From assembly GCA_020025455.1 (NCBI GenBank), contig JAHHSC010000083.1:1-5636 (forward strand): a DNA stretch of 5,636 nt, given 5' to 3'. Numbering within the stretch: position 1 is the stretch's first letter; each line of letters begins with the position of its first letter. The notes beneath the pieces were generated by a model, which did not search any database, was not told the DNA's origin, and saw nothing but the letters and a program-made list of their open reading frames with translations. The position numbers were made by a program, and so were the translations under genes. This document shows positions 1 through 5,490 of this stretch, in pieces. The DNA is from Lawsonibacter sp. (GTDB lineage: Bacteria > Bacillota > Clostridia > Oscillospirales > Oscillospiraceae).

Positions 1-5
1 AGAAT

Positions 6-34
6 ATTATACCACAAGCCACTGGGAGGGTAAA
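6..34 (-). promoter_or_regulatory. SigA-type extended -10 promoter reading off the left edge
   Basis: On the minus strand a perfect TATAAT (6-11) is preceded by TGG, giving an extended -10 element (TGn). A 17-nt spacer (12-28) separates it from TTTACC (29-34), which matches four of six -35 consensus bases. The start site would fall at or just beyond window position 1, so the promoter serves a minus-strand gene outside the window. It lies about 40 nt downstream of the terminator at 74-107, which fits a new transcription unit starting there. The elements are seen directly; activity is inferred. Confidence 0.7.
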
Positions 35-73
35 GAGAAGATCCGGGCTTCCCGGCAAACAGGCCCACCGCGC

Positions 74-107
74 AAAAAGCGGCCCGTTCCCATGGAACGG
101 GCCGCTT
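74..107 (-). terminator. Intrinsic terminator of the EF-G-like gene
   Basis: Arms 77-90 and 94-107 are perfect 14-bp inverted repeats around a 3-nt loop (91-93). In the minus-strand RNA the GC-rich stem runs into five U residues (complement of A74-A78, two of which also pair in the stem). It begins 11 nt after the TAA stop of the EF-G-like gene. There is no comparable T tract on the plus-strand side, so termination should act on minus-strand transcripts. Confidence 0.92.
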
Positions 108-118
108 GGGATAACCTA

Positions 119-2197
119 TTATTCCTCCGCCATGGCCTTAGCAGCGGCAATGGCTTTCTCCTGGGCTGCGGGGGGGCAGTCCTCATAGCGGACAAAGTGG
201 AAGGTGTAGGTGCCGCGGGACTGGGTCATGGCGCGCAGGTCGATGGCATAGCCGGTCATCTCGGCCATGGGGACCTCAGCCTCGATCACCTGCTCGCCGT
301 CGTCGGTGGGCTCCATTCCCATGACACGGCCCCGGCGCTTGTTGAGGTCGCCCAGAACATCGCCCATGTAGCTGTCGGGCACCGTGACCTTCACCTCGCC
401 CACAGGCTCCAGCAGCACGGGGCTGGCCTCGGGCATTGCGGCCTTATAGGCCAGCTGGGCGGCGGTCTTGAAGGCGATTTCGGAGGAGTCAACCGGGTGG
501 TAGCTGCCGTCATACAGCACGGCCTTCAGGTTGACCACCGGGTAGCCGGCCAGAGGACCGTGGACGCAGGCCTCGCGCAGCCCCTTCTCAACGGCGGGGA
601 AGTAGTTTTTGGGCACGGAGCCGCCAAAGACTTCCTCGGCAAAGACCATCTCCTCCTCGTCGGGGTTTGGCTCGAAGCGAATCCACACATCGCCGAACTG
701 ACCGGAGCCGCCGGTCTGCTTCTTGTGGCGGCCCTGCTTGGACACGGGCTTGCGGATCTTCTCCCGGTAGGGTACCCGGATCTCCTCCAGGGCGGCCTCC
801 ACGTTGAAGCGGGACTTCAGCTTGGACACCAGCACATCGACCTGAATGTCGCCGGCACAGGTGAGCACCATCTGGTGGGTCTCGGCATTGTTGACAATGG
901 TAAAGGAGGGGTCCTCCTCGTTCAGACGGAACAGGCCCTGGGCGATCTTGTCCTCCTGGCCGCGGGTCTTGGGCACGATGGACACCGCGTAGTTGGGCTC
1001 GGCAAAGGCGGGCTTCTTCAGGGCGACCACCTTACGGGAGTCACACAAGGTATCGCCGGTCTTGGCCTTCTCCATCTTGCCAATGGCACCGATGTCGCCG
1101 CAGCCCAGCTCCTTGACCTCCTCGTACTTCTTGCCCCGGATTGCGTACAGGCGGCCCATCTTCTCCACCTCTCCGGTGCGGGCATTGACCAGAGGCTGGT
1201 CGGGGGTGATGACGCCGGAGAGGACCTTCACATAGGAGTACTTGCCGTACTGGTCCGAGACGGTCTTGAACACATACGCGGTGGGCACGCCGCCGGGCGA
1301 GACCACAAAGGGCTCTGTCTCCCCGTCCTGGCGGGTGGCCTTGTGGTAGTTGCCCTCCATGGGGTTGGGCAGCAGCTCGACGATGTAGTCCATGAGCATC
1401 AGGGAGCCCATGGTGTTGACTGCGGAGCCGCACAGCACAGGGAACAGGCTCAGCTCCTCCACGCCCTGGCGCAGGCCCTTGATCATTTCAGGGTAGGTGA
1501 AGTCCTCGCCGGAGAAGAACTTTTCCATGTTCTCCTCGCTGGTCTCGGCCACAGACTCCTTCAGTGCCTCGTAAAGCTCGTCCAGCACCGGCTCCTTGCC
1601 CTCGGGCATCTCGATTTCCTCGCGCTTGCCGTCACGCATCTCGTAGGCGCGCTTGTTCAGAACGTCGATAATGCCGATGACCTTCTTGTCCGCGTCCCAG
1701 ATGGGCATGACCACAGGGGCGATCTTGTTGCCGTACCGCTCACGCAGCGCGTTGAAGGTGGCGTTGTAGTCGGAGTTATCCTCGTCGGTCTTGGAGATGT
1801 AGATGAAGCGGGGCATATTGCGCTGCTCGCAGTACCTCCAGGCCTTCTCCAGACCAACGGACAGGCCGTCCTTGGCAGAGCAGACGATGATGGCGGCGTC
1901 GGCGGCACGGAGGGCCTCCATGACCTCACCGTTAAAGTCGAAGGCGCCCGGAGTGTCCAGCACGTTGATCTTACAGCCCTTGAACTCCAGCGGGGCCACA
2001 GACAGAGAGATTGAGATCTGACGCTTGATCTCCTCGGGGTCGTAGTCGCAGACGGTATTGCCGTCGGCGCACTTGCCCATGCGGTCGATCGCGCCAGTCA
2101 TGTACAGCAGACTCTCTGCCAGAGCGGTCTTGCCATTGCCGCTATGTCCAAGCAAACACACGTTACGGATGTTTTGTACAGAATATCTCATGCTCAT
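119..2197 (-). CDS. fusA2: EF-G-like translational GTPase (EF-G paralogue)
   Basis: A 692-residue protein with the full five-domain EF-G architecture, expected to be a cytoplasmic GTPase acting on the ribosome. The G domain has the P-loop GHSGNGKT (17-24), G3 DTPGAFDF (81-88), G4 SKTD (135-138) and G5 GSA (257-259). Domain II lies at about 305-385, III at 398-475, IV at 476-595 (with QTGG at 494-497 and the tip motif HPVDSSE at 567-573), and V at 596-690. Three G motifs depart from canonical EF-G: the His of DTPGH is Ala85, the Asn of NKxD is Ser135, and the switch I RGIT motif reads RQIS (59-62). Such changes are, from memory, typical of the EF-G-2/EF-G-like subfamily, so this is probably not the housekeeping translocase. 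The conserved tip His567 argues that it still enters the ribosomal A site. The first ATG is chosen because AAGGAG lies 9 nt upstream; the Met two codons later is too far. The TetM/TetO ribosomal protection family is a less likely alternative. The exact role is unknown. Confidence 0.93.
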   Translation of the reverse strand: MSMRYSVQNIRNVCLLGHSGNGKTALAESLLYMTGAIDRMGKCADGNTVCDYDPEEIKRQISISLSVAPLEFKGCKINVLDTPGAFDFNGEVMEALRAADAAIIVCSAKDGLSVGLEKAWRYCEQRNMPRFIYISKTDEDNSDYNATFNALRERYGNKIAPVVMPIWDADKKVIGIIDVLNKRAYEMRDGKREEIEMPEGKEPVLDELYEALKESVAETSEENMEKFFSGEDFTYPEMIKGLRQGVEELSLFPVLCGSAVNTMGSLMLMDYIVELLPNPMEGNYHKATRQDGETEPFVVSPGGVPTAYVFKTVSDQYGKYSYVKVLSGVITPDQPLVNARTGEVEKMGRLYAIRGKKYEEVKELGCGDIGAIGKMEKAKTGDTLCDSRKVVALKKPAFAEPNYAVSIVPKTRGQEDKIAQGLFRLNEEDPSFTIVNNAETHQMVLTCAGDIQVDVLVSKLKSRFNVEAALEEIRVPYREKIRKPVSKQGRHKKQTGGSGQFGDVWIRFEPNPDEEEMVFAEEVFGGSVPKNYFPAVEKGLREACVHGPLAGYPVVNLKAVLYDGSYHPVDSSEIAFKTAAQLAYKAAMPEASPVLLEPVGEVKVTVPDSYMGDVLGDLNKRRGRVMGMEPTDDGEQVIEAEVPMAEMTGYAIDLRAMTQSRGTYTFHFVRYEDCPPAAQEKAIAAAKAMAEE

Positions 2198-2204
2198 GGT
2201 GGTA

Positions 2205-2212
2205 CACTCCTT
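2205..2212 (-). promoter_or_regulatory. Ribosome binding site of the EF-G-like gene
   Basis: The minus strand reads AAGGAGTG here, with AAGGAG ending 9 nt before the ATG at 2195-2197. A second ATG at 2189-2191, two codons in, would be 15 nt away. The site therefore decides for the first ATG. Confidence 0.85.
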
Positions 2213-2266
2213 ATATTTCCGTGCCGATCAAAGTCCCATTTTTCGGTACGTTATTTTCTGTTGGTT

Positions 2267-2295
2267 ATTATACCTTAAAACAGGCGGTCTGACAA
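2267..2295 (-). promoter_or_regulatory. SigA-type promoter of the EF-G-like gene
   Basis: A perfect -10 TATAAT (2267-2272) sits 17 nt from a -35 TTGTCA (2290-2295, five of six consensus bases) on the minus strand. The predicted start near 2260 gives a leader of about 60 nt before the ATG at 2197. No stable hairpin or riboswitch-like structure was recognised in this short leader. With the pepT terminator upstream, this implies a monocistronic unit. Confidence 0.85.
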
Positions 2296-2438
2296 CTATT
2301 TTTTTGACACGTCACTTCTTTTCTGCCTATTTTTGTCCCCTTCATTTCTGCAATGCTTCGTAAAAAGTGCACAAAGTCGCTTTTGCTCTCCATTACTCTA
2401 TTTCTTTCGTTAAAAAAAGTGCGATTCTGTGAAATTCG
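2296..2438. other. AT-rich intergenic spacer
   Basis: Much more AT-rich than the surrounding genes, this stretch is pyrimidine-rich on the plus strand. It lies between the pepT terminator and the promoter of the EF-G-like gene. It contains a second run of seven T on the minus strand (complement of 2412-2418) with no GC-rich stem in front of it. A 41-codon minus-strand reading frame (2268-2393) crosses it but lacks a good ribosome binding site. No convincing RNA gene, repeat or plus-strand promoter was seen. Confidence 0.6.
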
Positions 2439-2477
2439 AAAAAAATTCGCGCGTCTCCGATTTCTCAGAGGCGCGCG
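2439..2477 (-). terminator. Intrinsic terminator of pepT
   Basis: The minus-strand RNA folds as CGCGCG pairing with CGCGCG, then a C/A mismatch, then CUCUGA pairing with UCGGAG (one G-U pair), closed by a GAAA tetraloop. The stem-loop (2448-2477) is followed by AA and a run of seven U (complement of 2439-2445). It lies about 81 nt past the pepT stop codon and ahead of the EF-G-like gene's promoter, so it should isolate the two genes. The plus-strand side has no U tract. Confidence 0.88.
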
Positions 2478-2558
2478 GTTCCTGATTTAGGCGAACGGCG
2501 AAGGAAAAACCATTCCTGCCGCACGCCCGCCCCTGGTGCTTACCCGCCGCAGGGGGGA

Positions 2559-3773
2559 TCAGGTTGCATACCGGTCCACAATGTTCAGCAGAATCTGGAC
2601 GGCACGGTCCATCCGCTCCACCGTGGTACACTCAAAGACCCCGTGGAAGTTAAAGCCGCCGGTGCCCAGGTTGGGGCAGGGCAGCCCCTTCCAGCTGAGC
2701 ACAGCCCCGTCGGTGCCGCCCCGGACCGGGTTCTCCTCCGGTTCCAGACCCACCGCCCGGACGGCTGCTCTGGCGTTTTCAATGAGGTGGAAGTGGGGCT
2801 CTATCTTCTCCAGCATACTGCGGTAGCCGTCCCGCAGCTCCAGCTTGACCGTGCCCGCGCCGTACTTGCCGTTGAGACAGTCGGCGATGTGCTCCAGCAT
2901 CTCCTTCCGGTGGGCCAGCTTGTCCAGATCGTGGTCCCGGATGATGTAGCCCAGCTTGGCCTCCGACACGTCCCCATACATCTGGGTCAGGTGGAAAAAT
3001 CCCTCCCGGCCCTGGGTGTGCTCCGGCCGGTCCATCTGGGGCAGGGCCATGTGGAACTCCATGGCCACGTTGGAGGCGTTGATCATGGTGTCCTTGGCCT
3101 CGCCCGGGTGGACGGACAGGCCCCGGATCTCCACCACGGCGGAGGCGCCATTGAAGTTTTCATACTCGATGCCGCCCACGTCGCCGCCGTCTACGGTGTA
3201 GGCAAAGGCGGCCCCGAAGCCCTCCAGATCGAAGCGCTCCGCACCGCGGCCGATCTCCTCGTCCGGGGTAAAGCCCAGGCACAGTTTCCCGTGGGGGCGG
3301 TTCTCCTTCACAATCGTCTCCACCGCCGCCACGATCTCCGCGATGCCCGCCTTGTCATCGGCCCCCAGCAGGGTGGAGCCGTCGCTGGTAATGAGGGTCT
3401 CCCCTGCCAGCTTCTTCAGAAAGGGAAACCGGACCGGGTCCAGCACCACGCCCGCGGGCAGCGCAACGGCCTTGCCGTCGTAGTGCTGGTGCAGGATGGG
3501 GGATACGTTCTCGCCAGGGGCATCGGGAGCGGTGTCCATGTGGGCAATGAGCCCCAGAGCGGGTTTTTCCTCCAGACCGGGGGTGGCCGGCAGATCGGCA
3601 TACACATAGCCATATTCATCCACCCGGACCTGGTCACAGCCGATGGTCCGGAGGTCCTCCGCCAGCACCCGCGCCAGCTCCAGCTGTCGGGCCGTGGAGG
3701 GACAGGTGTCGCTGGCCTCATCGCTGGTGGTGTGAAGCTTGGCGTATTTCAGCAGATATTCATAAGCGCGCAT
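2559..3773 (-). CDS. pepT: Peptidase T (tripeptide aminopeptidase, M20B)
   Basis: A 404-residue cytoplasmic dizinc aminopeptidase that removes the N-terminal residue from tripeptides, a late step in peptide use. The length matches the usual 400-410 residues. Family motifs are intact: AHMDT with metal ligand His78 and catalytic-region Asp80; LLGADDKAG with bridging Asp140; TPDEEIGRG with the general base Glu172 and ligand Glu173; YTVDGGD with ligand Asp195; and FNFHGVFE with ligand His377. The dimerisation (lid) domain lies roughly between 205 and 315 and carries SVHPGEAKD (220-228). No signal peptide is visible. The ATG start is supported by AAGGAGG 7 nt upstream. It has its own promoter (3803-3831) and terminator (2439-2477), so it is probably monocistronic. 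All catalytic residues are present, so an active enzyme is expected. Another M20 peptidase is possible but less likely given these motifs. Confidence 0.96.
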   Translation of the reverse strand: MRAYEYLLKYAKLHTTSDEASDTCPSTARQLELARVLAEDLRTIGCDQVRVDEYGYVYADLPATPGLEEKPALGLIAHMDTAPDAPGENVSPILHQHYDGKAVALPAGVVLDPVRFPFLKKLAGETLITSDGSTLLGADDKAGIAEIVAAVETIVKENRPHGKLCLGFTPDEEIGRGAERFDLEGFGAAFAYTVDGGDVGGIEYENFNGASAVVEIRGLSVHPGEAKDTMINASNVAMEFHMALPQMDRPEHTQGREGFFHLTQMYGDVSEAKLGYIIRDHDLDKLAHRKEMLEHIADCLNGKYGAGTVKLELRDGYRSMLEKIEPHFHLIENARAAVRAVGLEPEENPVRGGTDGAVLSWKGLPCPNLGTGGFNFHGVFECTTVERMDRAVQILLNIVDRYAT

Positions 3774-3780
3774 GGAAACG

Positions 3781-3787
3781 CCTCCTT
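3781..3787 (-). promoter_or_regulatory. Ribosome binding site of pepT
   Basis: AAGGAGG on the minus strand, 7 nt before the ATG at 3771-3773. Its strength and spacing fix this ATG as the pepT start. Confidence 0.88.
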
Positions 3788-3802
3788 TTCTTTTCTGGCC
3801 CT

Positions 3803-3831
3803 ATTATAGGCCTTACGGCGCGGTTCTACAA
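3803..3831 (-). promoter_or_regulatory. Probable SigA-type promoter of pepT
   Basis: A perfect -10 TATAAT (3803-3808) on the minus strand, with a 17-nt spacer to a weak -35 TTGTAG (3826-3831, only TTG conserved). The predicted start near 3796 gives a leader of about 22 nt, just long enough for the AAGGAGG site. The -10 box sits inside a short inverted repeat (CCTA-TTA-TAGG, 3800-3810 region) that could be chance or an operator half. The weak -35 hints at a modest or activator-assisted promoter. Confidence 0.68.
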
Positions 3832-3856
3832 CCTGTTTCGATCCTTCTGCATCCCG

Positions 3857-3892
3857 AAAAAAAGCGCGCTGCGGAGCTTCTCCACAGCGCGC
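3857..3892 (-). terminator. Intrinsic terminator of the sigma/anti-sigma operon
   Basis: In the minus-strand RNA, GCGCGCUG pairs with CAGCGCGC (arms 3885-3892 and 3864-3871). The stem continues through one U-G pair and GGAG/CUCC to a 3-nt loop, about 13 bp in all. Seven U residues follow (complement of 3857-3863). It lies 45 nt after the anti-sigma stop codon and upstream of the pepT promoter. Confidence 0.92.
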
Positions 3893-3896
3893 AGCG

Positions 3897-3931
3897 GCGG
3901 TCGAACCCGTCCTTGGCGTTCGACGGACCGC
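3897..3931 (-). other. Inverted repeat just upstream of the operon terminator
   Basis: GCGGTC (3897-3902) can pair with GACCGC (3926-3931), and the overlapping GTCGAAC (3900-3906) with GTTCGAC (3918-3924). These two pairings compete. The element starts about 7 nt after the anti-sigma stop codon and ends 4 nt before the terminator stem. It has no U tract of its own, so it is more likely a 3'-end stem than a second terminator. Confidence 0.45.
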
Positions 3932-3937
3932 GCAAAT

Positions 3938-4813
3938 TCAATTTTCTTCCAGTTTGGCCGAATCCAGAATTTCCAGCGCCTCGCCCTTGTATTCCGCCCA
4001 CCAGTCGGCCACACCCGGCTCAAGCTCGGCCAGAAAAGCGCCCAGCTCCTCTCCGGGGTACAGAACGTCCCAGACGGTGTGTCCATCGTAGGTGCCCACG
4101 GTCCAGACGCGTCCGGACGGAAGGCGCACCGGCTCTGTCACAAGACCGGTCCCGCCCAGCTCGATGGGCTGCTCGTAGCGGCACAGGCGCACCGCTCCCT
4201 CCCGGCCCTTGGGCCAGAAGCGGAGCCCTGTGCAGTCCTCCTCCCCGATGGGCTCCACATCCCAGCCCTCCGGGATGTGGAGGGCAATCAGGGCATGTTC
4301 GGTGCGCTGCTCCACGTTGTAGGATTCATCGGGCTTGGCCGTCTCCGCTCCGGTCCTGGCGTCGTAGACAGCGGCGGAGGACGGGGTCTGAGGGTCCTCT
4401 GCCGGGATCCCCCTGGGGGACGTGCCGGGAACGGGATGCTCCGTGCCGATGGACACCGCGGTGGGCTGGGGTCCCGGATGGCGATAGGCACTGTAAAGCC
4501 CCACGCACAGCAGGGCACAGGCCGCAAGGCCGGTGATGGCCTTGAACTGGGGACGGCGGAACAGGGGCACTACCTTGCTTGGCTTCTCCTGCTCCCCCAG
4601 CCGCTCCATGACGCACCTGGTAAAATCAGCGGGAGCAGACATATCCTCCAGGTCCGCCATGGCGGAGTGCAGCTCCTCCAGCTGTGCGGCGATGGCCCGG
4701 CACTCCGGGCACCGGGCCAGATGGTCATTGAGCGCAGCGGCCTCCTGCTCGGTCACCTCGCCGTCCAGACGCGCGGACAGCAGCAAGGCCGCCTGCTCGC
4801 ACGTTATTCTCAT
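3938..4813 (-). CDS. Membrane-bound zinc-finger (ZAS/zf-HC2) anti-sigma factor
   Basis: A 291-residue protein that should bind and inhibit the ECF sigma factor encoded just upstream. The N-terminal part (about 1-55) is a zinc-binding anti-sigma domain: Cys5, LSARLDGEVT (12-21), and the H-x3-C-x2-C signature at His31, Cys35 and Cys38. A linker with FTRCVMERL (64-72) follows. A single membrane segment lies at about 90-110, preceded by basic residues (RRPQFK), which predicts an inside N-terminus. Then come a Pro/Ser/Thr-rich stretch (113-147) and an extracytoplasmic domain (about 165-291) that is Trp- and acid-rich and that I do not recognise; it carries Cys194 and Cys211. The ATG start lies 6 nt after the sigma stop and has a perfect Shine-Dalgarno site, so the pair is translationally coupled. 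By family precedent, a signal sensed outside would release the sigma factor; the signal cannot be read from the sequence. Confidence 0.88.
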   Translation of the reverse strand: MRITCEQAALLLSARLDGEVTEQEAAALNDHLARCPECRAIAAQLEELHSAMADLEDMSAPADFTRCVMERLGEQEKPSKVVPLFRRPQFKAITGLAACALLCVGLYSAYRHPGPQPTAVSIGTEHPVPGTSPRGIPAEDPQTPSSAAVYDARTGAETAKPDESYNVEQRTEHALIALHIPEGWDVEPIGEEDCTGLRFWPKGREGAVRLCRYEQPIELGGTGLVTEPVRLPSGRVWTVGTYDGHTVWDVLYPGEELGAFLAELEPGVADWWAEYKGEALEILDSAKLEEN

Positions 4814-4819
4814 GTCGGG

Positions 4820-4829
4820 TCACCTCCTT
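4820..4829 (-). promoter_or_regulatory. Perfect Shine-Dalgarno of the anti-sigma gene, overlapping the sigma stop codon
   Basis: The minus strand reads AAGGAGGTGA, fully complementary to the 3' end of 16S rRNA, 6 nt before the ATG at 4811-4813. Its last three bases (TGA, 4820-4822) are the stop codon of the sigma gene. A ribosome ending sigma synthesis is therefore placed on the anti-sigma start site. Confidence 0.92.
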
Positions 4830-5431
4830 GATTCGTTCTCTGATGGTTTAGACGGCGGAACGTGAAAAAGGTTCCCCTCCGCCAGCAGATGTTTTCTAAG
4901 TGCGCTTCTGGCCCGGGCAATGCGGGATTTTACCGTGCCCAGGTCCAGCTCCAGGGTCTGGGCAATCTCCTGATAGCTAAGACCGCCCATCTCCCGCATG
5001 ACCAGCACCTGCCGGTGGTGGGCGGGCAGCGCTTGAAGCCCCCGGTCCAGTGCCTGGCTGCGTTCCCGCTCCTCCAGTCTGTGCTGGGGGTCCTGGCTCA
5101 CATCGGCCGGTTCGGTCCAGCTCTCCGCATCCTCCGGAGCGGCCACGGGCTGGATGCTCCGGCGGTGCTGCTGCTTTCGGAGAAAGTCGATGCACACGTT
5201 GGTGGTCAGCCGGTAGACCCAGGTGGCAAAGCTGCTGTTCCCCTGAAAGGCGGGCAGCCCGGTCCACGCCTTGAGGAAGGCCTCCTGGGCCAGATCGGCG
5301 GCGTCCTCCCGGTCCCCTACCATGCGGAAGGCCAGGGAGAACACCCGGTTCTGGTTCTGAACCAGCAGCTGCTCAAAGGCGGCCGAATCTCCGGTTTTAG
5401 CCCGTGCCACCAGCTCCTGTTCGGTTATCAA
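4820..5431 (-). CDS. ECF-type RNA polymerase sigma factor (SigW/RpoE-like)
   Basis: A 203-residue sigma-70 family protein with only regions 2 and 4, as expected for an ECF factor that redirects RNA polymerase to a stress or envelope regulon. Region 2 spans about 18-90, with DREDAADLAQEAFLKAW (40-56) and the FATWVYRLTTNVCIDFLRK stretch (68-86). A variable acidic linker covers 96-120. Region 4 spans about 125-182, with LPAHHRQVLVMRE (135-147) and the helix-turn-helix YQEIAQTLELDLGTVKSRIARAR (153-175). The C-terminal tail (about 184-203) is short and polar. The start is a TTG (5429-5431): AAGGAGG lies 10 nt upstream, and the only other early start-like codon (GTG at residue 8) is far from it. 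The next ATG is residue 37, inside region 2. The gene is coupled to its anti-sigma partner. It follows a dihydrouridine synthase gene after a 59-nt gap with no terminator. The ECF group and regulon cannot be assigned from this window. Confidence 0.94.
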   Translation of the reverse strand: MITEQELVARAKTGDSAAFEQLLVQNQNRVFSLAFRMVGDREDAADLAQEAFLKAWTGLPAFQGNSSFATWVYRLTTNVCIDFLRKQQHRRSIQPVAAPEDAESWTEPADVSQDPQHRLEERERSQALDRGLQALPAHHRQVLVMREMGGLSYQEIAQTLELDLGTVKSRIARARSALRKHLLAEGNLFHVPPSKPSENESRR

Positions 5432-5441
5432 GGTGCACTCC

Positions 5442-5448
5442 CCTCCTT
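5442..5448 (-). promoter_or_regulatory. Ribosome binding site deciding a TTG start for the sigma gene
   Basis: AAGGAGG on the minus strand, 10 nt upstream of TTG (5429-5431). Upstream in the same frame there is no ATG, GTG or TTG before an in-frame TGA near 5464-5466, so this site selects the TTG. Confidence 0.82.
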
Positions 5449-5490
5449 TGTCGAACTGGACTTTGTATCATGCGCAATAAATCGGGCTTT

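Noticed and set aside
43..55. Small hairpin CCGGG-CTT-CCCGG between the terminator and the left-edge promoter
   Set aside because: Only 5 bp and no T tract on either side; expected by chance in GC-rich DNA.
92..2014. A 640-codon open frame on the plus strand, antisense to the EF-G-like gene
   Set aside because: Long antisense frames are expected opposite GC-rich genes. Its product is repetitive in Gly/Leu/His/Val with no recognisable domain, it has no ribosome binding site, and the minus strand carries a complete, motif-rich gene.
2530..2555. Inverted repeat CCCCTG/CAGGGG right after the pepT stop codon
   Set aside because: The arms are only 6 bp, separated by 14 nt, with no U tract directly after. 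The real terminator is the stronger stem at 2448-2477.
2410..2631. A 73-codon minus-strand frame overlapping the pepT 3' end and terminator
   Set aside because: It begins out of frame inside pepT, runs through the terminator stem-loop and has no ribosome binding site.
2643..3809. A 388-codon open frame on the plus strand, antisense to pepT
   Set aside because: Same shadow effect. The predicted protein has no family motif, while the opposite strand encodes every catalytic residue of peptidase T.
3772..4831. Plus-strand frames of about 250 codons opposite the anti-sigma gene
   Set aside because: They encode Arg/Pro- or Gly/Leu-rich low-complexity protein with no start signal, and the minus-strand gene is well supported.
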